Under the pieces are notes generated by a model. The model made no database searches, was not told where the DNA came from, and saw only the letters and a program-made list of their open reading frames with translations. A stretch of DNA of 64,000 nucleotides, taken from contig NW_017265155.1 of the NCBI RefSeq assembly GCF_001638985.1, positions 248,001 through 312,000 on the forward strand, in the 5' to 3' direction. The translations under genes were made by a program, and so were the position numbers. This document shows, one piece after another, positions 13,916 through 26,855 of this stretch (the first letter of the stretch is position 1; every line of letters begins with the position of its first letter). The stretch comes from Phycomyces blakesleeanus NRRL 1555(-) (lineage: Eukaryota > Mucoromycota > Mucoromycetes > Mucorales > Phycomycetaceae).

Positions 13916-16677
13916 TTTACCAAAGTGAGGTTTGGAAAGAGAGGCTATTTTATATGGTTGCACATTATTATCATTATAAGTAACAATAATTGTTTGTTGT
14001 TGTTAATGAATGTATATCATTGGTTTACATGCATCTTTTGCTTTCTTTCTTGCTTAATTGGTTGTTTAACTGTTTAGCTGTGATTCTATTTGTACATACA
14101 GGTGGATTTTGAGTGAAAGACTCTGGATAACATTTACTTTCTTTTTTTTGATATCAAGCACCAAAGCTAAATATATATATATATATTAGAAAAAAGTCTA
14201 AAGGTACTAAAGAGAACAGAAAAAAGTTACAGGCTTTTTAAAACCATGACCTTTATTATTATTATCTTTTAACAAGCATATCGGCATGTGAAAGCAAAGA
14301 GGTACACAGACAGTGTGCAACATCTTTCCCCAGGTTTTGTTTTGTTTTGTTTTGTTTTGTATATAGAGCATATTCTTTATGAACATAACCACTGGCTCTG
14401 AGACTTTAACTTTTGAAGAAGATTTTGTTATATAGTAAGGTAAAACCACGGGTACTTTAACGCTGATATATGAAAATAATATAGGTGAATGTATGTTTAA
14501 TGTATTAATCTTTCATCCATAGTTAGACAGATTTTCTCACGCGCATTCTGATCTGTTGGTCATTCATTCAGTTCTATATATATATATAGCCTTGACTTCA
14601 AAATGATTCAGGGTTGCTGTAGTTACAGGCAAATATTATGCTTTGAATTTGTGGTATTATCCAACAAAGATCCAGATTATGTTATTGGCCAGGCTTAAAT
14701 CTAAATTTTCTTTGTAGGAAGACCTCTCCCATGCTTCTCCAATACTTCCACCCCCTTCTCCTCCTTCTTTACTTCCCTTCCCAGCCCAATTCAACCTGCC
14801 CACTAATCTTGAAAATATTGATCCCAATAACACTTCAATCTTTGTAACCTTATCCCATTTATCATTTACCCTCTTTTTGGGAAGAAAATTGATCACAACC
14901 TTGTCCTTAAACCCAGAAATGCAATTATTGTAGTATGAACCAAAATTTTACCTTTCTTTTTTCTTCTTCAACCTTCAAGAAAACTAGAAAAATAAATGAA
15001 TCTTTATCATATTAACATATGTTTGAATTGGAATCATACTCAAGTGTAACAAGGAAATCAAAAACAAAACAAAAAGTGAATGTTAAAAACACACAGACAT
15101 ATATTTTTCAGTCAGAGTAAATTATCCCCTACAATCACACAATCACTAACGCAATCAGTAATGCATCTTATACGTTTCTTTCTTTTCTGGCTTATATACC
15201 TTGAATATATTTAAGAGAATGATCCTTATTACTCTGGATCATCATAATTCTTCAATTCACATCAATCTCTCATTCAACATTCCTTTCTCCATTTAGGGGA
15301 CATTTATTTTCTTTGACAAAAGGATTAGTAAAATAAACCACATTAGCTTACATTCGGGCCGTGTAAAAGAAAGAAAGAAAAAACTTCCTAAATGAAGGAA
15401 AGGTTTATTAGAGATATTGCTTTTAGAAAGTGGCCCTTGTAAAGACTAGTTTATTTTTTAAAGTAGGATATGAATACATTAGGATCATCTATGATCTATC
15501 TATTTTGTACAGATATATACAGTAGTGTGTGCGTGTGTATTGAACAAGATAAAAGAGTATTTTGACAAGGTAAGCAGTATATTTTATCATTTGTATTCCA
15601 AATTAAGAAAAAAAAGAGAGAGAGAAAAAGGAGTTCCACTGTCATTTTAAGCGTGAGAATATTATTGGAAGCCTCAATTCAATTTTATCTATTCAGTTAA
15701 TCCATCATCCACAGCATGAAAGATATGGTAGCAATAGTGATAATTGCAAAAGATACAAATTTATATGTATCCAGTACATCATATACATTCATGAATAATA
15801 ATAAAAGTAATAATATTCTGTGCATTTGTGTATATACTTTTGCTTTTTTGGCTGATATTGGAAAAAATACCACTTTTCTTCGGCTTCTTCTTGTGAATTT
15901 TACATGTAATTTATTAAAGTTTGCAAGCTCTGGGATCCATTGCGTTTACTTTAAGATTTTACTCTTTTTTCTTTTATTTTTTTTTTAAAAAAAATATTTA
16001 TTTATTCATTTATTTAAATTATACATACATGTGCTATGTATAGATTTTGGGTATAGTGCATAGACCATAAAGAAAGAAGAAATACATGAAAACAAGGTGT
16101 CTAATGTCTTATACATTATCTTGAATCCTATCAAGGTTACAAGAATCATTCAATAGTAAGAAGGATAAGTAGTGCAATTGACAATAATATCAAGAATATG
16201 AATATGAATATGAATATGAAAAAAAAGTATTTAATCAAGTGCAAGTGCAAGTGCAATTACAATTACAAGTGGATATATATTTAATACAGCCCTTTTCGTT
16301 TTGTTTTTGAAACATAACAGTACAATTATCATTATAATTATAATTATTATTGCCATTATTGCATTTACCATTGACATTGCCATTGACATTGCCACTTATC
16401 ATTCTAATAATTATACTACTATTATTATAATGGTTATTTTTTTCCCACGCACAATTTCTGAAAAAAGAATAATTTTCGCACGATTAAAAGAGAGCCATCA
16501 TTTTATTCTTTATTCTTTATATTTTCTTCTACTTTTTTTTTCTTCTTTTTTCTTTCTTTCTTTCTTTCTTATCAACCCCTTTTCTGCCTCTGCCTCTGCC
16601 TCTGCCTTTGCCTCTGCTTCCTCTTTCTATCATACCTCCTCTTCTTCCCTCTTTTTATTCATTTTTAAATCATAATA
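13916..16677. other. 2.7-kb gene-free AT-rich region
   Basis: No convincing gene. The frame at 14657-14896 (minus) has no family resemblance. A tttg-rich run is at 14336-14360, GAATAT units at 16195-16218, and caag/tgca hexamers at about 16237-16270. The final 150 bases before the next start are strongly pyrimidine-rich, which suits a 5' leader. Confidence 0.45.
16583..16620. repeat. TGCCTC hexanucleotide repeat
   Basis: About six copies of a CTGCCT/TGCCTC unit with one variant, in the leader just upstream of the BCKDHA start. Confidence 0.8.
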
Positions 16678-18432
16678 ATGTTGCGTGCACGTACATTGAT
16701 CAAGAGATCTCTTTTACCAAAATCCTTGATCCATGTTCCTATCTTACAGCAGGTAAATCCATCGCAAAAATACAAACAAACAAACAGAAAAGAAGTTATG
16801 TCAACAAAAGAGTAGTAATAAAACAAGAAAACAAGCACAAATACAAGTATTTTGCTTTTGGTTTTGGTTTTAAATTTTATAAGCCTATAACCTATAATTG
16901 TCTTGTTACTAAAAAAAAACATAAAAATAAAATTAGGGATCACAAAGATTATACAGTGCGGCTGCTGCCAAGGCAGTCAACACCAACAAACCGGCAGAAA
17001 AGAGCCTGTTAAGCCCAGAAAAGTTTATCGGAGAAATGTCTTTTATCAAAGGCACACAACCTCTCAAAGCATACCGCGTAATGGATCATTCCGGAAACCT
17101 CTTGAACGAAACCGAACACCCAGGACTTGATAAAGACCAGGTGCTCAATCTCTACCAGAAAATGATTCAGCTCAACGTAATGGACGGAATCATGTATGAT
17201 GCCCAGCGCCAAGGCCGTATCAGTTTTTACATGACACATTATGGAGAAGAAGCCTTGATCGGTATCGCGGCTGCTTTAGATTCAGAAGATGTCGTTTTTG
17301 GACAGGTGAGCGAAGCGAGGGTGAAGCGGGGGTGATACAAACAATACATTATATACACATACATTGTAATTCCTATGTATTAAATACTAAATATTAAATA
17401 TGTATTTGCAGTATCGTGAGGCATATATGTTTCTTTACAGAGGACTCACGGTCGATGAGTGTGTCAGTCAGTGCTTTGGAAACGAACTGGACATGAACAA
17501 GGGACGTCAAATGCCGGTCCACTATGGTTCAAAGAAATACAATTTCCAAACAATCTCATCGCCACTTGCTACACAGATTCCACAGGCAGCCGGCTCTGCT
17601 TATGCGCTCAAGATGGCCGGAAATAGAAACATATCTGTGTGCTTCTTTGGTGAAGGAGCAGCGTCTGAAGGTGATTTCCATGCAGGACTTAATATGGCTG
17701 CCACATTAAGCTGTCCAGTTATCTTTATATGGTAAGTATGACAGAAGAATATATATATATATAAATATCAACCCCACAATATATATCTTATTATATATAA
17801 TACGTATAAATAATTTCTAAAAAATAATAATAATAATAAATGAATTCTTTCTTTATCTCTTTTATGTATATATCTATAGTCGTAACAATGGCTATGCAAT
17901 CTCTACTCCTTCTTCCGAGCAGTACAAGGGAGACGGTATTGCCTCTCGTGGCCTAGGTTACGGAATTGACACAATCCGTATCGATGGCAATGACATCTGG
18001 GCCTGTTACAACGCCACCAAGAAAGCCAGAGAGATTGCCGTGACTTCTAACAAACCGGTTCTTATCGAGGCCATGACATACCGTGCAGGCCACCACAGTA
18101 CCTCTGATGACTCGACAAAGTACCGCAACAAAAAAGAAGTTGCGGACATCATCCAGAACGACAATCCAATCACAAGACTGAGACACTATATCGAAAACCA
18201 CGGCTGGTGGTCTCAGGAGGACGAGGATGCCTGTCGCAAGCAGGCCCGGAAGACCGTCCTGGATAGTTTTGCATCGGCCGAAAAGAAGAAGAAGCCGGCG
18301 CTTGAGAACCTGTTTACGGATGTCTATGATGAATTGACCCCGAATCTCGAAGCACAAAAGAAAGAGTTGCGAGAATTGATTGCCAAATACCCAGAGTATT
18401 ATCCAACTGATGAATTCAAGTCTTCCATTTAA
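16678..18432 (+). CDS. BCKDHA: branched-chain 2-oxoacid dehydrogenase E1 alpha subunit, mitochondrial
   Basis: The E1 alpha subunit of the mitochondrial complex that decarboxylates the keto acids of leucine, isoleucine and valine. Four exons (16678-16752, 16937-17305, 17412-17731, 17880-18432) give 438 residues, normal for the family. The N-terminus is a good presequence ([13 protein letters not shown]) with a likely processing site at RLYS. The thiamine-diphosphate motif is GEGAASEGD followed by [10 protein letters not shown]. The regulatory loop is [16 protein letters not shown], which in animals carries the phosphorylated serines. SFIKG near the start of the mature chain and the HHSTSDDS loop separate it from pyruvate dehydrogenase E1 alpha. 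The exon 1 to 2 acceptor at 16936 was chosen because it alone keeps the frame. Confidence 0.95.
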
Positions 18433-18823
18433 AAAAAAAACGCCTCACAAATCCTCCCTTTATTCTTTCCCTATCTCATAACATATTATATATATATATA
18501 CAAATTTAGTAAAGAAAGATTTTGGTTTAGACAATTGGATATATAGAGATAATCTCAACTATATATATATATATATTAATACGCCAATCAATAAAGATAA
18601 TAATTACACTAATATTTCTTATAAAATTAGAATTTTATTATATATTTTATATATATAATATATATATATATATATTTTGGGTATTTTTTTTTGTTAGAAA
18701 TAATAAGTATAAAGAAAACATATATAGATTGATGAACAATGAAAATAATAAATAGTAAAAGGTATATTATAGTATAGTATATTATAGTAAGAGTATTAAT
18801 GTATGTATATAGATAAATGTATC
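18433..18823. other. convergent intergenic region
   Basis: Runs of TA dinucleotides (18487-18500, 18558-18576, 18640-18675) between two converging genes. No coding signal. Confidence 0.5.
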
Positions 18824-20407
18824 TTAGGAGAAGTTTAATCTGGCTATTTCCAGTTCATGTCTTAGTTGATTAATAGTGTCGTCTTGTTGCTTTACTTGGT
18901 ATTCCAATTGATGTTTCTTATTAGTTAGGCGCTGATACTTTTTTTCCATATTGACTTCATCAGTCTGCATGGCATCGATCTCTTCAAGCAAGATGTGGAT
19001 CTTTCGTTCTATGGGCATGGGGTTGGTATGAAGGTTCGGAAGAGGATCTGTAGGATAGATATACTCCTCATTGTCGAATTGTGTATGGTGATGTACAGGC
19101 GAATCATACGACAAATGAGCAACAGAGTGTCTTCTTTTATACAGTTTCTTCTGCTGTAGAATAGGATGATGCTCATATTCATACTCATAATCATAGTTAT
19201 TCTGGTCTTTGTTTGTCAGTAATTGTTGGTGTCGGCCAAAGGTGCCTGTGAATCCAATGAATTTCCCAATCGATATCTTGCGTTTCAGACATTTGATTTC
19301 TTGCTCGGCCATCCTCAGACAGTCAAGGGTGTCCTGCTTGTCTTGGAGACACATGAAATACTGGTCTCGCTCTTTGTTGACACACTGTCGAAGTCTCTGG
19401 GTCTCGCGCTCCATTAGTTCGAGCATGTCGCTTATCTTTGCAGAGTTTGCGGTCGTGGATGGCTCACAGCAGGTCCATTCGTCATCATCATCTTCATTGT
19501 TGTTACTGTTACCGCCGTCAATGTTATCGTCCATATTGTCGGGTTCTTCTTCAATAAAGTCAGGGGCAACCAAGAGAGTTGTCTCGAACACTGTTGTCTT
19601 TCTGCGTTGTTTCTGAGCCGGAGTTAGTTTAGGACGTTCCTTCTGGGAGGTCAACAAGGCTGAGGGAACAAAGGAGTCGTGTGCGACGGATAAACAACGA
19701 ATGTTTGACTCGTTCTGCTGTTGTGCTTTGTGCTGTGCTTGGTGCTGTTGATGGTGCCTAGTCTTCCCGTCTGGCGAATAACAGCCGAACAAAGCTGTCG
19801 GTGGCTCACAGGATCCTATCTGTAAAGTTGTATGAGAGGAGTCAGACTGGACGACGATGTTGTCAGGGGTGCTGTTTTGGTATCTAGACTGTGGTTTCTG
19901 TTGGTAGTTTGGCCACGTAGTACTATTGTCGTTGTGTGTTTTTGAGATCCAAGAGGCTACGGATCTTTTTGACTTTGACAAAAAGCGAGTGTTTAATGTT
20001 GATTTAGGATATATCTGGGCACTGTTTGCTCTTGATGCCTCAGAAGGAAAAGAAATATGATTTTCTATAAGCTGCTCCTGTTGTGATTGCTGTTGTGATT
20101 GCTGTTGTGATTGCTGGTGGTTGTAATATTCAGATGGACTATTGAAACTCTGGTTGAGACTATGGTCGAGACTGTAGTCGATATTCTGGGGTGTGCTTGT
20201 AGAGGGCGATGTTTCTTGGAATATATCCATCAGATTATCAAGTGTATTTGATCTGGATCTTCTGGTATGGCAAGGTTCTGTTGAGGATCTTTGCCGTCGC
20301 TGCCTAGAGGCTGTAGGGACGGCGTCTGTTGGGCATCCATTGGTTGGTTCTACTACTACCTGGTTAACTGATAGGTCAGACTTTGAGCGAAAGAAATTTA
20401 AACGCAT
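18824..20407 (-). CDS. polyQ and coiled-coil protein of unknown function, single exon
   Basis: An uninterrupted minus-strand frame gives 527 residues from the ATG at 20407. Order of features: a Ser/Arg/Thr-rich N-terminus (RQRRQRSSTEP, TRRSRSNTLDN), a Gln-rich stretch near residue 105 made of QQS units, Ser/Thr-rich disordered sequence, an acidic Asp/Asn patch near residue 300, a first helix MLELMERETQRLRQCVNK, a second basic and Tyr-rich segment, and a C-terminal coiled coil (KIHILLEEIDAMQ, then NKKHQLEYQVKQQDDTI). The layout suggests a scaffold or cytoskeletal-type adaptor with dimerising helices, but no catalytic or DNA-binding domain is visible and I do not recognise it. The lack of introns is unusual beside its neighbours. 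A further short upstream exon cannot be excluded. Confidence 0.8.
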   Translation of the reverse strand: MRLNFFRSKSDLSVNQVVVEPTNGCPTDAVPTASRQRRQRSSTEPCHTRRSRSNTLDNLMDIFQETSPSTSTPQNIDYSLDHSLNQSFNSPSEYYNHQQSQQQSQQQSQQEQLIENHISFPSEASRANSAQIYPKSTLNTRFLSKSKRSVASWISKTHNDNSTTWPNYQQKPQSRYQNSTPDNIVVQSDSSHTTLQIGSCEPPTALFGCYSPDGKTRHHQQHQAQHKAQQQNESNIRCLSVAHDSFVPSALLTSQKERPKLTPAQKQRRKTTVFETTLLVAPDFIEEEPDNMDDNIDGGNSNNNEDDDDEWTCCEPSTTANSAKISDMLELMERETQRLRQCVNKERDQYFMCLQDKQDTLDCLRMAEQEIKCLKRKISIGKFIGFTGTFGRHQQLLTNKDQNNYDYEYEYEHHPILQQKKLYKRRHSVAHLSYDSPVHHHTQFDNEEYIYPTDPLPNLHTNPMPIERKIHILLEEIDAMQTDEVNMEKKYQRLTNKKHQLEYQVKQQDDTINQLRHELEIARLNFS

Positions 20408-20866
20408 TAGAATAAGTATAGCAGACAAACAGGCATCAAAAAAAATCTAAAAATCTAAAAATCTAAAATCTAAATAAAAAAAATTAAAGAAAGTTTTCTT
20501 AATATTAATAATAATGTTTTTTTTTTATGTAAAGTGTTTAAGACGACTTTAGCCTTGGTACATCACTATGGTTACACATACTGTTAAACAAGAATATATA
20601 TATATTTTTATTTTATATATAATATTTTGGATTTAATTGATAACATTAATAATGGACTATTAATGATTAATGTTTAATACTGAACACTAAATGCCAATCC
20701 TTCTTATTACTCTTCTTTTTCTTCTTCTTCCTCTTCAGATAAGCAATAGTGACTATATAGCCATATAGACAGAGATGGCTTCAATTTCAAAAATAATATC
20801 ATGCCTTTTCCTATTTCCTTTTCAATCTACACTGAGAACTATTATCTTTGAAGAAATTAGTTATTA

Positions 20867-20903
20867 ATACTGATACTGATACTGATACTGATACTGATAC
20901 TGA
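20867..20903. repeat. TACTGA hexanucleotide repeat
   Basis: Six consecutive copies of a TACTGA unit, non-coding. Confidence 0.85.
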
Positions 20904-22912
20904 TATTTTTCTTTTGGGATATTGATAATCGTAGTGTTCTGTAATGTGCTGTAATGTGTTGTGCTGTGCAGCAATGCAAATATGCTCATCAGAACAGTAG
21001 AAACAAGAAAGCATGTATTTGGATTTTAGGTTGAGAATCCTCAGGTTTTCTCCTTGATCAAATAAATAAATAAATGAAAATTGCAACCCCCAAGAATTTT
21101 TTTCTTTAAAAAATAAATATAAAATAACCGCCATTTTGTAATGATGCCATAAAAGATATACAAGAAGAATAAACCTCCCTAAATCCTTTTTATCTATGGT
21201 TTTTTCTATATAGTTTATAGTATAAAAAAAAGTACTTTGATGTGCATAGCGATCACTGTGATTTGCGCCTGAGCACAAACCACTTTGATGTATATATATA
21301 TATATATATATCTTTTGGTCAGGGAGTAAAATCCACGAGTATGATATCTATACCTGAACGCGTGGTGAATCTTAACATACCAAAAAATAAATAAATCATT
21401 CACTCTTATGTATACTTATAGTGTATACTTACAGTGTGGGTATGTGTTTAAGAGGTGCATACATTAGAGTTTAACTTCTACTTTTATCTCTATATCGCTG
21501 TCTATCTTTCTCTTTCTCTTTTCCTTTTACCCCTACTTTTACTTTTGCTCTATTATATCCAAATATTTATATACACATATTCTGTAGCTCCTTTCACATA
21601 TTTTGCCCGCTTTTTTTTTTGGTTTAAATTTTTATTCCTACTTCTTCTTTTTTCTTATATATACAAAAGAGACATGAAACCTAAAGGCACTTGACATAGA
21701 TACATAGATAGACACATATTAGAAATCTTGTAGACCAAACTATATATAGAATCTTTTAATTACAAAATAGAAACCAATAAATAATAAACAGAGAGAACCA
21801 AAATATCAAGGGACCTTGTCTCTCATCACACACACACACACATATATATATATAGAGAGAGAGAGATATTGCATCTAATGACTCTATTTATCGTACCCAT
21901 AAAAGACATATGATTTCATTTGAAGCAATCAATCTGACGCTGTGCAAATAATAATAATAATAATATAGATAGATAGATGGGAACAAGAAGAGGTTATGCA
22001 CCAGATAATCTTGTTTTTAAAATGTTAAAAATTATAACAGAAAGAGTTCCAAACAAACTAAAACATGGAAAAGTTAGACAAAGAGCTTTTATTCAAAAGT
22101 CATTTGAAATCATCTTATTTACAATATCCTATCTACTCTTACAAAGATAACAAAATACAAAAATAATACATTAAATTATAGAGCAGAGCAGAACAATGCA
22201 GAACAATGCAGTGAAATGTTATATTATCTAATGTGACTGGAGTGGACAGACTAAAAGTTCAAAAAAAATTGATTTCAAAATGACTCTGACTGGCTAGTTC
22301 TTCTTCGATTTCCTCTTGTATTAAGAAGAAGAGTATGTTTTCTTATAAAAGAGGTATACAATAGTATTTAAAGTCTAGAAACCCCTTCGAATAATAGATT
22401 CTTTACATTATGGAAAAGACAGTACTATGAACATTTGATTTTATCTAACATTCATTTGAATTAATTTTGAACTTTTTTTTTTTAGTCTGTCCATACCAAC
22501 TACTATGTGGACTGGATATTCTCTCTATCTCTCCACTTACATTCATTACTTCTTGGTAGTAAAGGTCTACTGCAAAGCAAGTGCATATGGTCGCATAAGA
22601 TTTCTTCTATTTTCTTCTTATTATGTCTGTATCTTGGCTTGCGCCTCTTTTGTATAAAGAGCTGGTTTATTATCTCCAACAAAAGATCACTTTAAGCTCA
22701 ATTCTTCTTTTTCAGGTCTATTCAAGTCCGGTAGCCTAAACGAGTACTACCACCTTTTGGAAAACACTTTAAGAAAATTCTGCCATCCAGGGCACTTGTA
22801 GAATGCAATCTGGCTAGTTGCCATACTGTTTTAAGGAAGAACGTTCAAGTTGTATAGGGTCTAATTCCGGGCTACTAGTAACCTCAAGAATAGGAAGATT
22901 ATTTTGGCACAA

Positions 22913-23017
22913 TTGAAGATAAACAATCTACATACCCGAGTAGAACATTTAGACCAAGCTCAAGCTTACTACACCACAGCTATACAGGCAAAATCACGGG
23001 AATTATTGGGAAAATAG
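22913..23017 (+). pseudogene. short coding-like relic with helical sequence
   Basis: A 34-codon frame ending in TAG reads NNLHTRVEHLDQAQAYYTTA and continues QAKSRELLGK. Its codon use and heptad-like amino-acid pattern look like real protein rather than AT-rich noise, but nothing on either side extends it. No family is recognised. Confidence 0.2.
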
Positions 23018-24270
23018 TTGTCATGATACCAGAATAGAAGAGAATTTCTCTATTAGCATCATCTTTACTTATAGAAACATCTGGCCCGAAACTTTGGGCA
23101 TAAAAACCAATGTCAGTGGGTGGGACAGTCCATGTCTCATATCATTATTAATACCAAAGTTTGGTACAATTAAGCAAATTTACCTGCAATTTTCTCACCA
23201 TCCAAGGATTTAAATACCCAGAAAAATCACCCAAGACATGAATCCCATTGCTAGTAAGAATAAATAAATTTGACTTGCAGAAAATGATGTATTTCTTTTT
23301 ATTTTTTCTAGTAGTATAAGAGAAAATCAGACGAATAATTACGAAGCTGTCTTCAAGATATATAATATAATACAAATAGGGAATTATTTTGTTAGTCATT
23401 GATACATTATGAATATCTATATCAAATATTGGAAACTTTTAATTCCAGGATGTCCATTTCATTGCCAATGAGATGAAACCGTCAAGCCCCTCCCTGGGGG
23501 AAAAGTATCTTTAGTAGCACATCAACCCCAAATATTATGGATACGAATACGAAAATGTCGAAACTCGGGACCGTTGCTAACTCATAAGGATGGCATGGTA
23601 TGGCCTGTCATGATGTTTCCACCACCTTATAAAGGTTCCATCAGAGAGCAAAAGAGATGATACGCAAGGGAAATATTGTCTAAAATCTTATCGCATTTTC
23701 CTGGTAAATTCCCTTTGAGAAGAAGGAGAAGAAAAAAGCAATCTTTTGTCAACGGGTTAGCTCAATTAGTATATCAAGCTGAATAATAAAGAAATACAAA
23801 AAAAAAGACGGTTAATGATGCAGATGTTGATACTAGAACTTTTTCATGTCTAGTCTATAAGAGCATCAGTAAGTACCAAAGCAGTGATTTAAAACTTCCT
23901 CTGTACATGCAGTGAAACCATGCATGAAAACCGGGAGTTTAACTAATGCTGCCTTCAAGACATACTATCTAAAGCCTATGTATTAAACATGCTCGAGACA
24001 TAAAATATGACAGAAACAAATTATTTACAATAAAGAAAAAAAAGAATAAGCAAATGCAAAATATGGAGCGGTTACCATTCCAAATTCAACATTGAAGAAG
24101 TAATTCCAAAGTCTTTTTATATATATTTTTTTGGTTTCATAGTTTATTCCTTCTTGTTATTCCCACCATTTACTCGCAAAAAGCTTAGTGCTTACAAAAA
24201 GAGTATAAAGAAGACGGACTTAATACATCTATAAAATACGCACACATTACATACATCACATACATTAAAC

Positions 24271-24600
24271 ACAAATATTAATGCATCTTAGTTTGTGGGG
24301 CGGTAAAATATAAGGATGACTATGCCTGATTGGAGCCTAAAGTGATAGTCTGTCCGACCTTGTGGCAGAATAATTTATTCTGTAATCTTGTTTGTAAGGC
24401 CTGTAGTGTTTAAATGATACTGGGGCCGCCAAAAAAGTTAGTCTCCTGTTGGGCTGCAGGCGTTTTTTTTTCTTCTTTTTTTTTCAAATTTGTGCAGGTT
24501 ACTTCTCGTGACATAACAGTGGACTTTATTATTATATACTATATTATGCCTAGTATCGTCATGAATGGTAACATCAAAGACATTTATGTATGTAGTTAGG
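24271..24600 (-). pseudogene. broken duplicate of the 3' part of the E2F gene
   Basis: This stretch aligns by eye with 27320-27625, the last coding part of the E2F gene, at clearly high identity. Shared words include acaaatattaatgcatctta, tttgtggggcggtaaa, tataaggatgactatg, cgaccttgtggcagaat and ctcctgttgggctgcaggcg. On the minus strand it reads VHCYVTRSNLHKFEKK, against [16 protein letters not shown] in the gene. An expanded T/A run at 24465-24485 then shifts the frame, and no upstream DNA-binding exon is found. It is a truncated duplicate that no longer encodes the E2F C-terminus. Confidence 0.85.
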
Positions 24601-26820
24601 TAGGTAAGTAGATAAATAAGAAAGAAAGAAAAAAAAAGTAATATATACATATATGATACATGTCTTTATATATTATTGGCTATACTTTTTGTGTTATTGA
24701 TTTGCAGTGCCTTTTGTATATAAAAGACCTCTTCTTGTATACATTTATTAGGAATCAATTATACAACATAGGACTGAGATATTAATCAAACTAAAAGATC
24801 TTGAGATGGCACAATTATATTTAGATTAATATTTTTTGTATGTGTTTATTGAGGTTATTCGGGATTTAATAGAGTATGGTCTTGGTATCTCTAACTATAT
24901 CATCTTCTTTAAAGTATAAACATATTGGTATTAAGGCTTAAAGGTGTTTCTTGTTGTTGTCTTTTAGTGCAAGAGAAAGAGCATCGAGTCACAAGTACAG
25001 ACTGTTGGTGATATTTTCCTCAAATATGTATACATTTAGGTATCCATAGATACATACATATATATATATATATATTATCCCGCCCTTCTACCTCAACAAA
25101 GTTTGGTACACAATATGTTTGTTGTGGAAAATCCCCAAATCTTGTGCTTTCGATCACTTGCTTCTATCAAGACAAATTGGTGATGTGTAAATGTCTGGCA
25201 TTTTGGAATACAGACATCCCTTGATTTGGCAGCTCAGTACAGCCAAAACAAGACACAATGGTCATATGTATTATATATATATATATAATACATATGACCT
25301 GTAATAATTATCGAGAATTCAACACTGAAGAATGGGATTGAATCTTTTACCTTTTTCTTTATTTATTTATTTATTTTCTTTGTATCTAGATTTTCACTAA
25401 CCCGTCAACTGAAGCAGCAACAATTGGATAGAAAGTCTTTGTTTGTGGGAGGTTATTTTTATTTTATTTTTTTGGGCCAGCGAAGCAAGAGGATGTACCA
25501 AAAGTTATGGGGATTTTAGGACAAGCATCCCAGTCATTGTTGATGTTGGTCGTAGGGTAGGGTAGGGTAGGATTATGAAATTCTAATAATTTCTATAGGT
25601 ATTCAAGGATCACTTTCTACCTACCTGCCTACCTACATACCTACATACATACATACATAATAGGCTGTACATGATACTAATATTTACACATATATCTTCC
25701 TACTGTGTAGACAACAGGACGATCTTCTTTAGAAAGAGAGCGAAAGATAAATACCAGATAATAATAATAACATCTATGCAGGTTTGTTGAACCTTCAATG
25801 TGGCGCTCTTCCCCTCCTTCCCTTCCCCCCTTACCCTTCCCCTTACCCTTACCCCCCCTCCTCTCATCATCCTCTTCTTTGTATTCTTCGGCGTGGTCGT
25901 CTTTTTCTATTGCTATTGTCACCAATACTACCGTTATTCTATATCCCAATTTATTTATTTTCTTTACTCTCACTATCTTTCTTCCTCTCCACACTATATC
26001 ATAACATATCATATCATCCCTCTCTCAACTACTTTGTCACTCTCGACTACCCCTCTTCTTCTTCTTCTTCTTCTTTTTTCCTTGCACGCCAATTGCCACA
26101 TTCCCCGCACTCGGCACAGAATATGGTCAGAGATTTGATATATTCCAAATTTGTGTGCCTGAATAAAATATATTTAGCTCAGTTAAAATTAATTAACAGA
26201 TTGATAATCCAAATGCAAAGTTTATCTAAAAAATTTGAAAAGAGCAATAAATATATCTTTATCTTTGTCTTGATTAATTTGACACCATTGCCTTTAAATG
26301 GGTCATAAATGTGTGCCTAATTGCCTTGTTTGTTCTCTACAGAACACAAGAAGAAGAAACTCACTTTGGATACCTTGAAATAAGCAATTAAGGAAACATT
26401 TCTTTGTTCGTCTAACCAACCACACGTTACATTCTATTGAGTGATCAGTATGTTTTCATTTTAAAAATACACTTGATTTTAATATCAAGTAATGTACCTG
26501 AATATTTGTATTTCTTAAGAAATTATATATATTAAAATTAAAATAAAACGAGTATTTGGATAACACGCCTAGATAGATTGCTTGTGTACTATTTCAAACC
26601 TGTGGTACACAAATGGTAATATATATATTTCTCTCCCTTGACTTCAACTCTATAGTCTGATCTTCACTTTATTTTCAATCGTTCCCCCCCTCCCCCTCAT
26701 CCTTTCATATATAAATATGCATACATTGACGTGAAACAGGTTATTTAACTTTTTTTTTTTTTTACTTTTTTCGGTATTTTGAAATTACTTTATAAATTGA
26801 AACATTTCAGATGTTGTGTG

Positions 26821-26855
<35 letters not shown>

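Larger units (their letters stand above)
20408..24270. other. 3.9-kb gene-poor AT-rich region
   Basis: No intact gene. It includes CTAAAAAT repeats at 20440-20475, a hexamer array at 20867-20903, TA tracts, CA/TA/GA runs at 21828-21870, and a weak coding relic at 22913-23017 (separate entry). The stretch 22700-23700 has a less biased base composition than its surroundings but only broken frames. Confidence 0.45.

Noticed and set aside
14657..14896. 79-codon minus-strand frame
   Set aside because: Glu/Gly-rich from a C/T stretch, no extension by splicing that I could find, no family.
23749..23790. tRNA-like D-arm words (ggttagctcaattagta)
   Set aside because: No matching anticodon or T arm follows, and no GGTTCRANNCC box B lies at the right distance. 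The same holds for the gagcttaattggtata word at 43715.
25784..26308. Long open frame with Pro, Ser and Leu runs
   Set aside because: It is a translation of a C/T-rich microsatellite region in three overlapping frames, with no introns, motifs or sensible start.
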